From NCBI GenBank assembly GCA_029207755.1, contig JARCOQ010000010.1:1-64000 (forward strand): DNA of 64,000 nucleotides. The letters are read 5' to 3'. This document shows positions 22,584 through 35,720 of this stretch, piece by piece. Below the pieces are notes generated by a model, which worked only from the letters and a program-made list of their open reading frames with translations, made no database searches and had not been told where the DNA came from. Every line of letters begins with the position of its first letter. The first letter of the stretch is position 1. The DNA comes from Chamaea fasciata (lineage: Eukaryota > Chordata > Aves > Passeriformes > Sylviidae). The position numbers and the translations under genes are program-made.

Positions 22584-24335
22584 ATCACAGAACCACAGAA
22601 TCGACTAGGTTGGAAAAAAACCCATCTGAGACCATTGAGTCAAACCTATGACTCAACACCACCTTGTCAACCAGACCACAGCACTAAAAGCCATGTGCTA
22701 TCTTTGCTTAAAAACCTCCAGGTGACTCCACCGCCTCCCTGGGAAGCCTATTCCAATGCCCAAAATCACCCTTTCTGTGAAGAATCTTCTTCTCAATGTC
22801 CAGTCCCAACTTCCTGTGGTACAGCTTAAGACTTTGTCGGCTTCTCTTGCTGCTTGCCTGGGAGAAGAGACTGACCCCCACTGGGCTATACCCTCCTTTC
22901 GGGGACTTATAGAGGTTGGTACGCTCACCCCTGAGCCTTCTCTTCTCCAAGCTAAGCAACCCCAGCTCCCTCAGCTGCTCCTCATAAGACATGTGGCCCA
23001 GACCATTCACTATCCTTGTTGCCCTCCTCTGGACCCATTTGAGCATCTCAACGTCCTTCCTAAACTGAGGAGCCCAGAACTGGACGCAGCACTCAAGGTG
23101 CGGCCTCACCAGTGCTGACTACAGGGGAAGAATGACCTCCCCGCTCCTGCTGGCCACACCATTCCTGATCCAGGCCAGGGTGCCATTGGCCTTCTTGGCC
23201 ACCAGAGCGCACTGCTGGCTCACGTTCAGCTGCTGTCTCCAGTACCCCCAGGTCCCTTTTCTGCCTGGGCACTGTCCAGCCACACCAACCCCAGCTTGTG
23301 GTGCTGCAGGGGCTTGCTGTGATTCAAAGGCACGACCTGGCACTTGGACTTGTGCAACCGCCCATTGTTGGATTCAGCACACCTATCCAGCCTGTCCAGG
23401 TCCCTCTGCAGAGTCCTCCTACCCTCTAACAGAGCAGTGCTTGCTCCCAGCTTGGTGTCATCTGCAAGGTGATCCCCTTGTCCGGATCATCAGTGAAGAT
23501 ATTTAAACAAGACTGGTCCCAACACAGACCCCTGGGGGGCTGCACTAAGTGACTAGCCCCCATCTGGATGCAGGACCATTCACCTCCAGTCTCTGGGCCT
23601 GGCCATCCAGCCAGTTCTGAACACGGCTCCTGCCCAAGCTGTGGGCTACCAGCTTTTCCAGGAGTGCCCTACGGGACATGGGGTAAGAGGCTTTGCTGAA
23701 GGCCAGGTATACAACATCCACAGCCTTCCCGTCATCCACCTGGCGGGTCAGCTGGTAACAAAGGGAGATCAGGTTGGTTAAAGCACAACCTGCCCCTCCT
23801 AAATCCCTGCTGGCTGGGTCTGATCCCTCAGCTGTCCTGCAGGTGCTGCGTTATCGCACTTAAGATGATCTCTTGTTTAACCTTACTGAGTACCAAGGTC
23901 AGGCTGACAGGCCTGTAGTTTCCCATGTGCTCCTTATGGCCCTTCTTATGGATGAGTATCACGTTGGCCAGCCCAGTCGTCTTGTTACCCAGGACTGAGG
24001 GTAAATGATGGAAAGCGTCTTGGTGAGGTCTTCTGCCATCTCCTGCACCACCCTACGATGAATCCTGTCTGGTCTCATCGACTTGTCAGCATCTAAGTGG
24101 CTCAGATGGTCACTAACTACTTTCTCCTGGATAACAGGAGAGGCTGTTCTGTTCCCTGCTCCCCATCTACGAGTTCAGGAGGCCAGTTGCCTTGAGGACA
24201 ACCCGTCTTTTTGTTGAAAACTGAAGCAAAGAAGATGCTAGGGACCTCAGCCTTTTCCTCATCTTTGCTAACTATATTCCCTCCCTTATGCAATAAAGAT
24301 GAGAGGTTCTTGCCCCTCCAAGATGCATTAAGATT
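22584..24335 (-). mobile_element. CR1 LINE, unit 3
   Basis: Same insertion and breaks; C at 23677. Confidence 0.93.
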
Positions 24336-26225
24336 ATTGAAAGGCTTTGCCCACTGTGACAAACTCTCCAAAGAAGCAACTGCTCATCGGCAGCAACTGA
24401 AGCTCCCCCTCCCTGAACATGCCTCTGTGAAACTTGGGCTGTCAGTTAAGCCACCTGAGAGGAATGTGAGGTAGGATTGCATGCGCTCTCAGACTAGCAG
24501 GAGGAAAACGGATACTGGAGGAGCACTGATACTGGACAGAAAGAACCCACACTCAAAGCCAACAAAGCCACTCTGTTGAAAAGCAACTCTGAGTGGGTAA
24601 CTGCAGCCAATGAGCATTGATTCCTTTGTTGGCTAAAATGCCTAAATAGCAAAAAGGTTTGAATACCTGGGGGAACCACACCAGCAAGAAGACCAGGGTG
24701 AAGAAAAGATGCAAGAGGATGCTTTCTGGATCCAAGTGCGGTGATAGCTTTCTCCTTCAACTGTCTCACTCTTTCTCTCCCTCTGGCCCTCCTCTCTTTC
24801 CTATTTCTATCTCTCTACCTCATGCTTACTGTTAAAGAAAATCCATGCTATTGACTCGGGCACATGCCTCTTACCTTCAGGTAGAGGCATGTGCCAATAA
24901 CCGGATCATAAAAGACGTGCTGGTACAACAGACTGCTGCTGTGAGGGGGTGAGATGTGCAATTGATCCTTGGCCCAGGGATTGGCACTGGAGAAGGCAGA
25001 TGCAGCTCTTCCCTTCCCTGGAGTGTTTGTGCATTGGTCTTACACGCCACTCCTATGTGGAAGGGAGCAACAGAGGTTCGTCGATGTTCACGGATGGAAA
25101 AGAATGGCAAAAAGCAAAAGGGTCCAAAAAAACCTCACCGCTTTTTATTAACAAACTACACACTCAGCATGGCAGTTGGTATATGTTTTGCCACTACCTT
25201 CTAATAATAAGACAGAAGACTAAAAGAAAAGAGGGAAGAAGAAGGGAAAGAGGAATCGGGTAGGAGAGGAAAGAAGATTAAAGTCCTGGGTCCAGCACCG
25301 ATCCAGCCAACAGGTGTCCAGGGTCCTGAGAGAATGCCACCCGGCCTCTGTGGTGGTACATTTTTCTAGGTAAGTTTTCCCCATTCTGGGATTCGGTTCC
25401 TCACTCTTTGTACAAATGAGTTGGCATGTGCAGCCTAGTATTCTAGACTTTTCTGGAAATGGGCTGGGGGGCTTTGGGTTTGTTTTCTTTTTTTTTTGTG
25501 GTCTTGATTCTCCATCTATTGGTCTTGCTTGCTCCTTGACCCCACTCCTGCACTTAAGCTGTTTATGTTGTGTGGTCACTACAGACTGGAAGAGGAACTT
25601 CAGCTCCAGAATGGGGCTGGCCTACGTTCAATACAGCTCCCCTTTCCAGGCACATGCTGTTATAACTCGTTTGCTTGATGGCTGTTGGTGTTCAGGGCAT
25701 AGCAGTGCATGAACTCTTTACTGCTTAGGTTTCTACATGGGCCAAAAAACCCAGTTGCCATCTGATGGGGACAAAAACCATCCTTAGGGCACAGAGGAGA
25801 ATGAAGGGCTTCACATTTTTGATGACAGGGCAACATCTGCACCCTTCTTTTCTTTTCTCTTGTTTTCCAAGTGTTGTGTTTCTTGAACTTGTTTTTGCAA
25901 ACTTAAGGTGCCAGATGCTACTCTTCCGCTGTAGATGTACCAATAGCTGTGGGGAAGGCATTGATCTGTACGGAAGGGAGTGTGAAGCCAAATTCTTCCT
26001 AGATGAGTGTGAAGGGATCCCTGAGTTCAGGGCTGCTTGGGCAAAATCAAGCCAGCGGGAGTTTAGAGAATTTGGATGCAAATTTGTCGCAGAGCAGAAA
26101 ATACAGATCTCCTTTTGAGTTTGCTTCCAATTTAATTCCGTTTAATGCAATTCAAATTAATAGAACTCAGAAGGAAAGGGTTGTGGTCTACTATAGCCTG
26201 AACTGCAGCTGGTCCATTTTGCCGT

Positions 26226-28485
26226 TCAAACAATTTTTCCCTTTAGGTACAGCAAGATCTCCTTCAGCAGATTAAAGAATTGGAGCAGCTTTGCCCGAGG
26301 AACTGGACAGGGTTGAGTTGGTCTTGGAGGTAGTGTCTGCAGGGGGGTTGAGGTGTAGGCTGGTGCTGGCGTAATTCCTGGTACTGGCCTTCTTCCCACT
26401 GTAGTCCGGATCCAGTCGTAGTAGTACTGAGTGGAGCTGGAGACTGCAGGCCGTTTAGGTCTAGCACAGCCTACTCCCCAGCTGGTCACACCAATTTGCC
26501 AGAAGAAGCCGGCATGCTTATCTTGGCAGACAAGAGGCCCCCCGCTGTCACCCTGGAGCAGATCAGAGAGGATTAAGGTGCCTCTGTGTGCCCCTGTCAG
26601 CAGTCGGAGTTGGTTGCTTTACTCTCTTCAGCCCCTGCCAGAAGAACTGGACTCCTGGCTGAGCAAGGCCCTGCTCAAGTGCTGGAACCTGTAGAACCTC
26701 AGCACCCTTGGGAGCAGGTTGGGGGCCTGTCAGGTGAGGCTCTCCGTCTCCCCTGTGCTTGGATGCTTCAGGGTTAGCATCTGGACCCCACAGAGCAAGG
26801 ACCCACGGATGGGAAAGGGGGCAGAAGCTTCAGCGACAGTGCAGAGCTGGGGCTGGGAGAGCAACTGGTCAGGGAAAGCACACGCTGAGCTGTGCTTGGG
26901 TGGTGGGATGAGGCTGCCTACACTGCTGGGGGCTGGGGGACTCGGCATGCTCCTACCTGGCAGGTGCCAACGCCACCCTGGCCAGCACACACGTGGAAGT
27001 CATAGATGTACCCATGCAGCCACTCACTACTGTTGCAGAGCTGGTTAGGGACCACTTGCACCTTGGCCTGCTGCAGGATATCTCTACCTGAAGCTGTGAG
27101 CAGAGAAAGGAATGAGCTCCCAGCAGCTCTTTGCCCGTGTGTTGAAGTTTTTCCCTAGAGGCTTGCTGGCCTCTAGAGAGGTGTTGGGAGTGCTGTGTCG
27201 CTGCTGTGTGGCATTGGGCAGCAGGCCAGGCCAGAGGCATATGTCCCACGGCCTAACTCTGCTGTCAGGAAGGCCCAGCCGTCTCTCCCTGGTGGGCCAA
27301 GCTTGCCCTCAGGGTCCAGATCCTTTATGGGAACTCACTCACATTTCACGATTCTGTCACCCCAGCCAGCAACGTAACAGTTTTTCAGCTCCGACACTTT
27401 CACTGCAGGACCAGGCAGGCAGGCGGTCTGAATGGTGGAGCTGCACTGGACTGGCCGATCCAGTTCCAGCAAGGCGATGTCGTTATACTCAAGGTCAGGG
27501 ATGTATTTTTCATGAATAATCAGCCGCTTAATCCGGCGCACTTCCACACCAGGGCCCGACTGGCCCAACGAGGTGGCCCCAAGAACGATGGCCCACTCGC
27601 TGATGGGACTGGAAGGCAGATGGAGAGAGGGGTGAGGGCGAGTAGAATCACGTGCTGTAACACCCCAGCCCTTCCTGCCTTCTGCTTCCTGAGGCAGAGA
27701 GGAAAACAGCACTCCACAGAGTGAAAGTAGGCTTGAGCTATATTGAGCTGCAGGCTGCTAGGAAGCGGTGGCATGAACCCAGTCGTCTCCCTGAGCAGTC
27801 TCTCAGCTGGGCCCTGCAATGTCCTGGCACTAGGCACATGCAAGGAAATGGGATGGGAATAGCATGCACTGGTGGTGCGGGGATATCCCTGTGCCCAGGT
27901 CCTCCTTACTTTGTGATGTTGACAAAGCAGTGGGCAGCTGAGAGCAGCCACTTTGCGCTGATGAGGGTCCCTCCACAGATATGCACAGATACCGGTGGTT
28001 TCCAGACGCAGCGGATACTGGCGATCCCAGCCCAGGCCCCAGACCCTGGCATGACATCTGTGCCACCCACAACGCGTGATGAGCTGAAGGTAGTACCCAT
28101 GGGCCGCAGCCCACAAGTCTGTCTGAAAGCAGAAAGTCGTTAGTGTCCCATGAGAAGGCCTGCTGCTGTGCTGAAGGTCAGCCAGCATCCCTCCTCACAA
28201 GGCTCTGGTTGCAAAGCCAGCGGGGAGCTGCCTGGCATGTCCACATGTTTGCCCATTTCTGCTTTAGCCCCTTAGACAACTGGTGCCAGCAGCCTGGCCA
28301 GTGGTGATAAACGGAGACTCCCACCTACTTTGGGAACTGCTGTGGCCACAGGTGGCAAGCGGGCGCCCACAGGGAAGCCCCTAAGCCTTTGCCTGGGCCC
28401 CCGAAGAGCCTGAGGCTACTTACCCACAGGCGCCATGTGCAGGCCCGCACAGAGCCAGTAGGATGAGGATGCACAACAAAATCAT
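26226..28485 (-). CDS. Acrosin-like serine protease, copy 3
   Basis: Exons 28485-28424, 28122-27910, 27608-27343, 27087-26957 and 26552-26226. Coding sequence matches copy 1. Two intronic substitutions mark it: intron 1 at 28396 (G, with copies 4 and 5) and intron 4 at 26888 (A, with copy 5). Neither touches a splice site. Confidence 0.92.
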
Positions 28486-28682
28486 TGCCGTCACAGCTGC
28501 AAGTCAGCTGCAAGGAGAGAGAGCTTGACACCTCCAGGGCAGCTGCCAACGTAATGCCAACAGAATTTGCATTGCCGCAGTGCCCTCGGCCCTAGGCCTG
28601 ATGTCACAGAGGGACTGGTTCCATGTTCCAGACACGGTGCTGGCCGCTGCAGGCAGGGGGGAAGGGCAATTTAGAGGCCTAA
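28486..28682 (-). promoter_or_regulatory. Proximal promoter/5' region of protease copy 3
   Basis: Octamer at 28572-28565 and CRE-like site at 28606-28599, both unchanged. The CR1 relic starts at 28683. Confidence 0.4.
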
Positions 28683-28925
28683 AACCACAGAAAGGTCTGG
28701 ATTGGAAGGTACCTTAAGGACTGACTAGTTTCAAACCCCAACCATGCACACAGAGGCCTTCCACTACACCAGGTTGCTCAGAGTCCCATCCAAGCTGGCC
28801 TCAAATGGTGAAAGGAATGGGGCATCCACAGCTTCTCTGGGAAACATGTGCCACTCTTGTGCTAATGACACAAGATTTTGCTTGACATCCAAAACTACAG
28901 AATTGGCAGTAACAACAATTCAAAG
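28683..28925 (-). mobile_element. CR1 3' fragment (short), unit 4
   Basis: Same insertion; I see no difference from the unit 3 copy. Confidence 0.75.
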
Positions 28926-29132
28926 CAACACACATTCTGATTTTTAAAAAGTTTGTGACATTGCAGGACTACTACTGTAGCAATCCACATCACTCACTAA
29001 TCTCCTTGGGGCTATATGGGCACTGCATAAGATCTTCTTCAGGCTAGCTGTGCTAGCCGTTCTGAGAGAAAGGGGCATTGTTTAGCAAGACCGCCTTTTT
29101 CCAGACCTTTTGTGACTTTTTTTCTTTTTCCT

Positions 29133-29163
<31 letters not shown>

Positions 29164-30771
29164 AAGGCCATTTAAGCGCATAATTTAGCTAAATGCATCT
29201 TCCTTAGAGGGATCCTGCCTTTAAAAATGGAAGTGTGGGAGAAGAAAGCAGTCTATCCTTATGCAGAGGTGAAACAGGTGTTTCTCTTCCATGGCTCTGG
29301 GCAAGCCTGCACACACCTAAGGGTAAGGGCCTAGCCCAGTGTTTATGGCTGACCTGGTACACCCCTGATGCCCGCTTTGACTGTGAGCATGATAGTCACA
29401 GTAACAGGATGGAGTTTTGTCTTCTAATCCCAGGTGGGTAGAACTCATCCTCAGGACCACGTAGGATGACCAACACATCCTTCATGACTCGTTCTCTAGG
29501 CTGGATGAGATCTGTATGAAAGAGGCTGAAGATGCCGAGTGCAAAGAAATGGCAAGGTAAATCCCTGCTGCCGGCTGCGATGGGAGAGAAGTACCCATGC
29601 TGGCAATACCCTCGGGCTCTGCCTTCTGCTCTCTGGAACACTTTCTGCAGCTGCTGATGGAAGCAGCCTTCTCCTCTTGCCAGCCCAGAGCTTTAGCAAT
29701 GCAATTGGAGACCTGGAGCTGAAGAGGAGATGAATGACAGTATCAAGTGAAGGATCATGCCCTATGTGGCTACTCTCTCCTTGCACAGCCTCTGAACTGA
29801 GGAGCTGCACCACAAATGAAAGGATGCTGCTGGACAATTGTGCCAACAGCATCAAAGACACTGAAGGTAACGCGGGAGCCACATCCCTCCGGGAGTGGCC
29901 GAGCTTGGTTTGTCACATGGCCCTTCACTCCCAAATCAACCTTGCCCCGAAGATGCATCCTTTTTCACAAGTCCCATTGGATCTTTAAATTCTGTAGTCG
30001 TCATCTCTCTAGTATTGCGAAGGCTGGCTCATTAAGTCAATTCCTAAGGCATCCGAGGAAACATTCGCTTACCACACTTCAGCCTATTAGTCGGCATTTT
30101 GTACAGACCCTAACACTTGGTGGCCTACAGCTGGTAGTCTCGTTTCTTAGGTACTGCTTAGTTATACAAAGAATTCCATAGTCCTGCATTACCTGGGTTA
30201 GTTGGAACAGTTCAAGTTTTTGTCCTGCACCTATGGCTAAGCTTAACTAGCCAGAATAGCTGGGCATGCTCACACGAGCGACACCCAAGGTTTTCTGCCT
30301 CTCATGCTGGAGTGGCAGTCCTCACCTTCCCTTGGAGGCTTTCTCATAGCCCTCCTAACACTGGGGTTTCTGCTCTTTGTCTTGCACTGACACCTCATCC
30401 TTTTCTTGACCCTCACCCTGCCTTAAGCCCATGTCCAGCATGAGCCTTGCCAGCCAAGGCTGTCTACCTTGCACCGGGTCTTAGCCATTTCAGTCTTCAT
30501 CAATTCCCAAGACATTCAAAAAACGGGAGAATTGTATTGATGCGTTTCTCATGGAAGGAGGAGATGACTCCAGTACAACTTATGAATAGGGGTGGAGACT
30601 CCCTAACAGAAAAACAATTTTACAACCTCTACTACTGACAGAACAGAAGTATGCATATGCAACAAACGGTCAAATGCAGAAAAACTCCCCAACTTTCCAG
30701 ATTTTCTTGGTACACTTTCCTGTCTCAAACTCAGCTCTATGTTATTGCTTCATAGTTATTCCTAAAGCATT

Positions 30772-31421
30772 TCAATAGGGTTCTGTATATTCCTCCAGGA
30801 GAGGCTGCAGCACCTGGACCATGACCTCCCCATCTGGACCGCAGAGGCACAGGGCATACAAGATGCTGTTCTCTGCTCTCACTGCCAGCCACCGCTGGGA
30901 CCCATAGATTGCCTCCAGCCTCTGGCGCAGCCAGGGCAGCATAGGGTCAAGAACATGCTCTTCTTTTTGGAAAAGTTCTGCCCAGACCTTGGCAGCAGGC
31001 TACCCACAGCCTCTGCCCCTGCAGGCCCCTGCTCAGCTGGGGAAGGCGTCCCTTGCACAGGAACCGCTCCTGGGCGCTGGCAGCTGTTTCCATCCAGGAG
31101 GCCAAGAGATCTTTCTGCCTCTCTCTTGGTCTCTGGTGATTCTCCCTGGGGTGTGATGACACACTCGAGGTATTTTTGTTCCCGCAGAGAAAACCTGACA
31201 GACTCTATCAATCTTCTGCAGAGTGGGCACTCTGCTTTCTTCTCTGCCCAATGCAGCATGCAGCCCATGCAGAACTCATGGCCACAGGGTATGGCATAAG
31301 CAACACCCTCTTGCTCATCATGACAAATGGGGCAGCTGCACTCTGTCCCCATGGCTCTGTCTGTTCTCCATGGCAATTCAGGGAGTCCTGAGAAGCTGCT
31401 CCCCATCACTGGCACTACCAA
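30772..31421 (-). pseudogene. RING-finger pseudogene, unit 4
   Basis: Frame 31421-30879, identical, with the frame break near 30992. Confidence 0.75.
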
Positions 31422-32078
31422 AGAATCTCACACACTGCAACAAAATGGAGAAACCTTGGTCTCTTCCTGTCCCAAGGAGCAGATGAAAAAATGCCCAAGC
31501 CCCTGGACAAGGATATCCTCCTGACTCCTCAAGCCCTAATGACCTTCCCACTACCACCCTGGGGAGACTCAGCCTTCAAGGTCTTACAGGCATGCTTGAC
31601 AGGCTGTGACTTTCCTGAGAGCGTGGAAAGATGGTCTCGGACAGCTGAAATCGTGTAGGGTTGAGACTCCTGTCTGTGAAAAACAGGTGTTGGGATTAAG
31701 TGGTTCAACAATTTGGAGGTCCTGAATTCTTAATTAAATCTCTGGAGGCTGGATTTTTCCTTTCTTTCTATCTTTTTTAAGTTCACTCTTGAATCAGAAA
31801 ATGTTATTCATTGAGTGCAGTTTTTATAAGGGGGAGGTTCTCTTCCAAAGTAAACGCTGTGGGCAAAAATTTAATATGGCCTTAGCAGGCACTGCGCACA
31901 TCAGCTGGGTATGCTGCTCAAGCATCACCTCTGCAGGTGATCTCTAGGGAAGAGTAGATGCGTGGCTTTGCTCCCCGCTGATGACTCTTAGGGGCTCTAA
32001 GAACCTATGCACCCTTGATGACCAGAGCTGCATAAGATATTGCAAGACACTTAAAGAGCAGAATTGCCTTAAACACCA

Positions 32079-33830
32079 ATCACAGAACCACAGAATCGAC
32101 TAGGTTGGAAAAAAACCCATCTGAGACCATTGAGTCAAACCTATGACTCAACACCACCTTGTCAACCAGACCACAGCACTAAAAGCCATGTGCTATCTTT
32201 GCTTAAAAACCTCCAGGTGACTCCACCGCCTCCCTGGGAAGCCTATTCCAATGCCCAAAATCACCCTTTCTGTGAAGAATCTTCTTCTCAATGTCCAGTC
32301 CCAACTTCCTGTGGTACAGCTTAAGACTTTGTCGGCTTCTCTTGCTGCTTGCCTGGGAGAAGAGACTGACCCCCACTGGGCTATACCCTCCTTTCGGGGA
32401 CTTATAGAGGTTGGTACGCTCACCCCTGAGCCTTCTCTTCTCCAAGCTAAGCAACCCCAGCTCCCTCAGCTGCTCCTCATAAGACATGTGGCCCAGACCA
32501 TTCACTATCCTTGTTGCCCTCCTCTGGACCCATTTGAGCATCTCAACGTCCTTCCTAAACTGAGGAGCCCAGAACTGGACGCAGCACTCAAGGTGCGGCC
32601 TCACCAGTGCTGACTACAGGGGAAGAATGACCTCCCCGCTCCTGCTGGCCACACCATTCCTGATCCAGGCCAGGGTGCCATTGGCCTTCTTGGCCACCAG
32701 AGCGCACTGCTGGCTCACGTTCAGCTGCTGTCTCCAGTACCCCCAGGTCCCTTTTCTGCCTGGGCACTGTCCAGCCACACCAACCCCAGCTTGTGGTGCT
32801 GCAGGGGCTTGCTGTGATTCAAAGGCACGACCTGGCACTTGGACTTGTGCAACCGCCCATTGTTGGATTCAGCACACCTATCCAGCCTGTCCAGGTCCCT
32901 CTGCAGAGTCCTCCTACCCTCTAACAGAGCAGTGCTTGCTCCCAGCTTGGTGTCATCTGCAAGGTGATCCCCTTGTCCGGATCATCAGTGAAGATATTTA
33001 AACAAGACTGGTCCCAACACAGACCCCTGGGGGGCTGCACTAAGTGACTAGCCCCCATCTGGATGCAGGACCATTCACCTCCAGTCTCTGGGCCTGGCCA
33101 TCCAGCCAGTTCTGAACACGGCTCCTGCCCAAGCTGTGGGCTACCAGCTTTTCCAGGAGTGCCCTACGGGAGATGGGGTAAGAGGCTTTGCTGAAGGCCA
33201 GGTATACAACATCCACAGCCTTCCCGTCATCCACCTGGCGGGTCAGCTGGTAACAAAGGGAGATCAGGTTGGTTAAAGCACAACCTGCCCCTCCTAAATC
33301 CCTGCTGGCTGGGTCTGATCCCTCAGCTGTCCTGCAGGTGCTGCGTTATCGCACTTAAGATGATCTCTTGTTTAACCTTACTGAGTACCAAGGTCAGGCT
33401 GACAGGCCTGTAGTTTCCCATGTGCTCCTTATGGCCCTTCTTATGGATGAGTATCACGTTGGCCAGCCCAGTCGTCTTGTTACCCAGGACTGAGGGTAAA
33501 TGATGGAAAGCGTCTTGGTGAGGTCTTCTGCCATCTCCTGCACCACCCTACGATGAATCCTGTCTGGTCTCATCGACTTGTCAGCATCTAAGTGGCTCAG
33601 ATGGTCACTAACTACTTTCTCCTGGATAACAGGAGAGGCTGTTCTGTTCCCTGCTCCCCATCTACGAGTTCAGGAGGCCAGTTGCCTTGAGGACAACCCG
33701 TCTTTTTGTTGAAAACTGAAGCAAAGAAGATGCTAGGGACCTCAGCCTTTTCCTCATCTTTGCTAACTATATTCCCTCCCTTATGCAATAAAGATGAGAG
33801 GTTCTTGCCCCTCCAAGATGCATTAAGATT
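32079..33830 (-). mobile_element. CR1 LINE, unit 4
   Basis: Same insertion and breaks; G at 33172, the allele shared by units 4-6. Confidence 0.93.
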
Positions 33831-35720
33831 ATTGAAAGGCTTTGCCCACTGTGACAAACTCTCCAAAGAAGCAACTGCTCATCGGCAGCAACTGAAGCTC
33901 CCCCTCCCTGAACATGCCTCTGTGAAACTTGGGCTGTCAGTTAAGCCACCTGAGAGGAATGTGAGGTAGGATTGCATGCGCTCTCAGACTAGCAGGAGGA
34001 AAACGGATACTGGAGGAGCACTGATACTGGACAGAAAGAACCCACACTCAAAGCCAACAAAGCCACTCTGTTGAAAAGCAACTCTGAGTGGGTAACTGCA
34101 GCCAATGAGCATTGATTCCTTTGTTGGCTAAAATGCCTAAATAGCAAAAAGGTTTGAATACCTGGGGGAACCACACCAGCAAGAAGACCAGGGTGAAGAA
34201 AAGATGCAAGAGGATGCTTTCTGGATCCAAGTGCGGTGATAGCTTTCTCCTTCAACTGTCTCACTCTTTCTCTCCCTCTGGCCCTCCTCTCTTTCCTATT
34301 TCTATCTCTCTACCTCATGCTTACTGTTAAAGAAAATCCATGCTATTGACTTGGGCACATGCCTCTTACCTTCAGGTACAGGCATGTGCCAATAACCGGA
34401 TCATAAAAGACGTGCTGGTACAACAGACTGCTGCTGTGAGGGGGTGAGATGTGCAATTGATCCTTGGCCCAGGGATTGGCACTGGAGAAGGCAGATGCAG
34501 CTCTTCCCTTCCCTGGAGTGTTTGTGCATTGGTCTTACACGCCACTCCTATGTGGAAGGGAGCAACAGAGGTTCGTCGATGTTCACGGATGGAAAAGAAT
34601 GGCAAAAAGCAAAAGGGTCCAAAAAAACCTCACCGCTTTTTATTAACAAACTACACACTCAGCATGGCAGTTGGTATATGTTTTGCCACTACCTTCTAAT
34701 AATAAGACAGAAGACTAAAAGAAAAGAGGGAAGAAGAAGGGAAAGAGGAATCGGGTAGGAGAGGAAAGAAGATTAAAGTCCTGGGTCCAGCACCGATCCA
34801 GCCAACAGGTGTCCAGGGTCCTGAGAGAATGCCACCCGGCCTCTGTGGTGGTACATTTTTCTAGGTAAGTTTTCCCCATTCTGGGATTCAGTTCCTCACT
34901 CTTTGTACAAATGAGTTGGCATGTGCAGCCTAGTATTCTAGACTTTTCTGGAAATGGGCTGGGGGGCTTTGGGTTTGTTTTCTTTTTTTTTTGTGGTCTT
35001 GATTCTCCATCTATTGGTCTTGCTTGCTCCTTGACCCCACTCCTGCACTTAAGCTGTTTATGTTGTGTGGTCACTACAGACTGGAAGAGGAACTTCAGCT
35101 CCAGAATGGGGCTGGCCTACGTTCAGTACAGCTCCCCTTTCCAGGCACATGCTGTTATAACTCGTTTGCTTGATGGCTGTTGGTGTTCAGGGCATAGCAG
35201 TGCATGAACTCTTTACTGCTTAGGTTTCTACATGGGCCAAAAAACCCAGTTGCCATCTGATGGGGACAAAAACCATCCTTAGGGCACAGAGGAGAATGAA
35301 GGGCTTCACATTTTTGATGACAGGGCAACATCTGCACCCTTCTTTTCTTTTCTCTTGTTTTCCAAGTGTTGTGCTTCTTGAACTTGTTTTTGCAAACTTA
35401 AGGTGCCAGATGCTACTCTTCCGCTGTAGATGTACCAATAGCTGTGGGGAAGGCATTGATCTGTACGGAAGGGAGTGTGAAGCCAAATTCTTCCTAGATG
35501 AGTGTGAAGGGATCCCTGAGTTCAGGGCTGCTTGGGCAAAATCAAGCCAGCGGGATTTTAGAGAATTTGGATGCAAATTTGTCGCAGAGCAGAAAATACA
35601 GATCTCCTTTTGAGTTTGCTTCCAATTTAATTCCGTTTAATGCAATTCAAATTAATAGAACTCAGAAGGAAAGGGTTGTGGTCTACTATAGCCTGAACTG
35701 CAGCTGGTCCGTTTTGCCGT

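Larger units (their letters stand above)
18991..28485. repeat. Array unit 3
   Basis: Full 9,495-bp unit. It shares G at unit position 5894 and A at 7898 with unit 5 only, and G at 9406 with units 4 and 5, yet keeps C at 4687 like units 1, 2 and 7. Private base: C just upstream of the hairpin, in 'gactcgggc' near 24857. Confidence 0.95.
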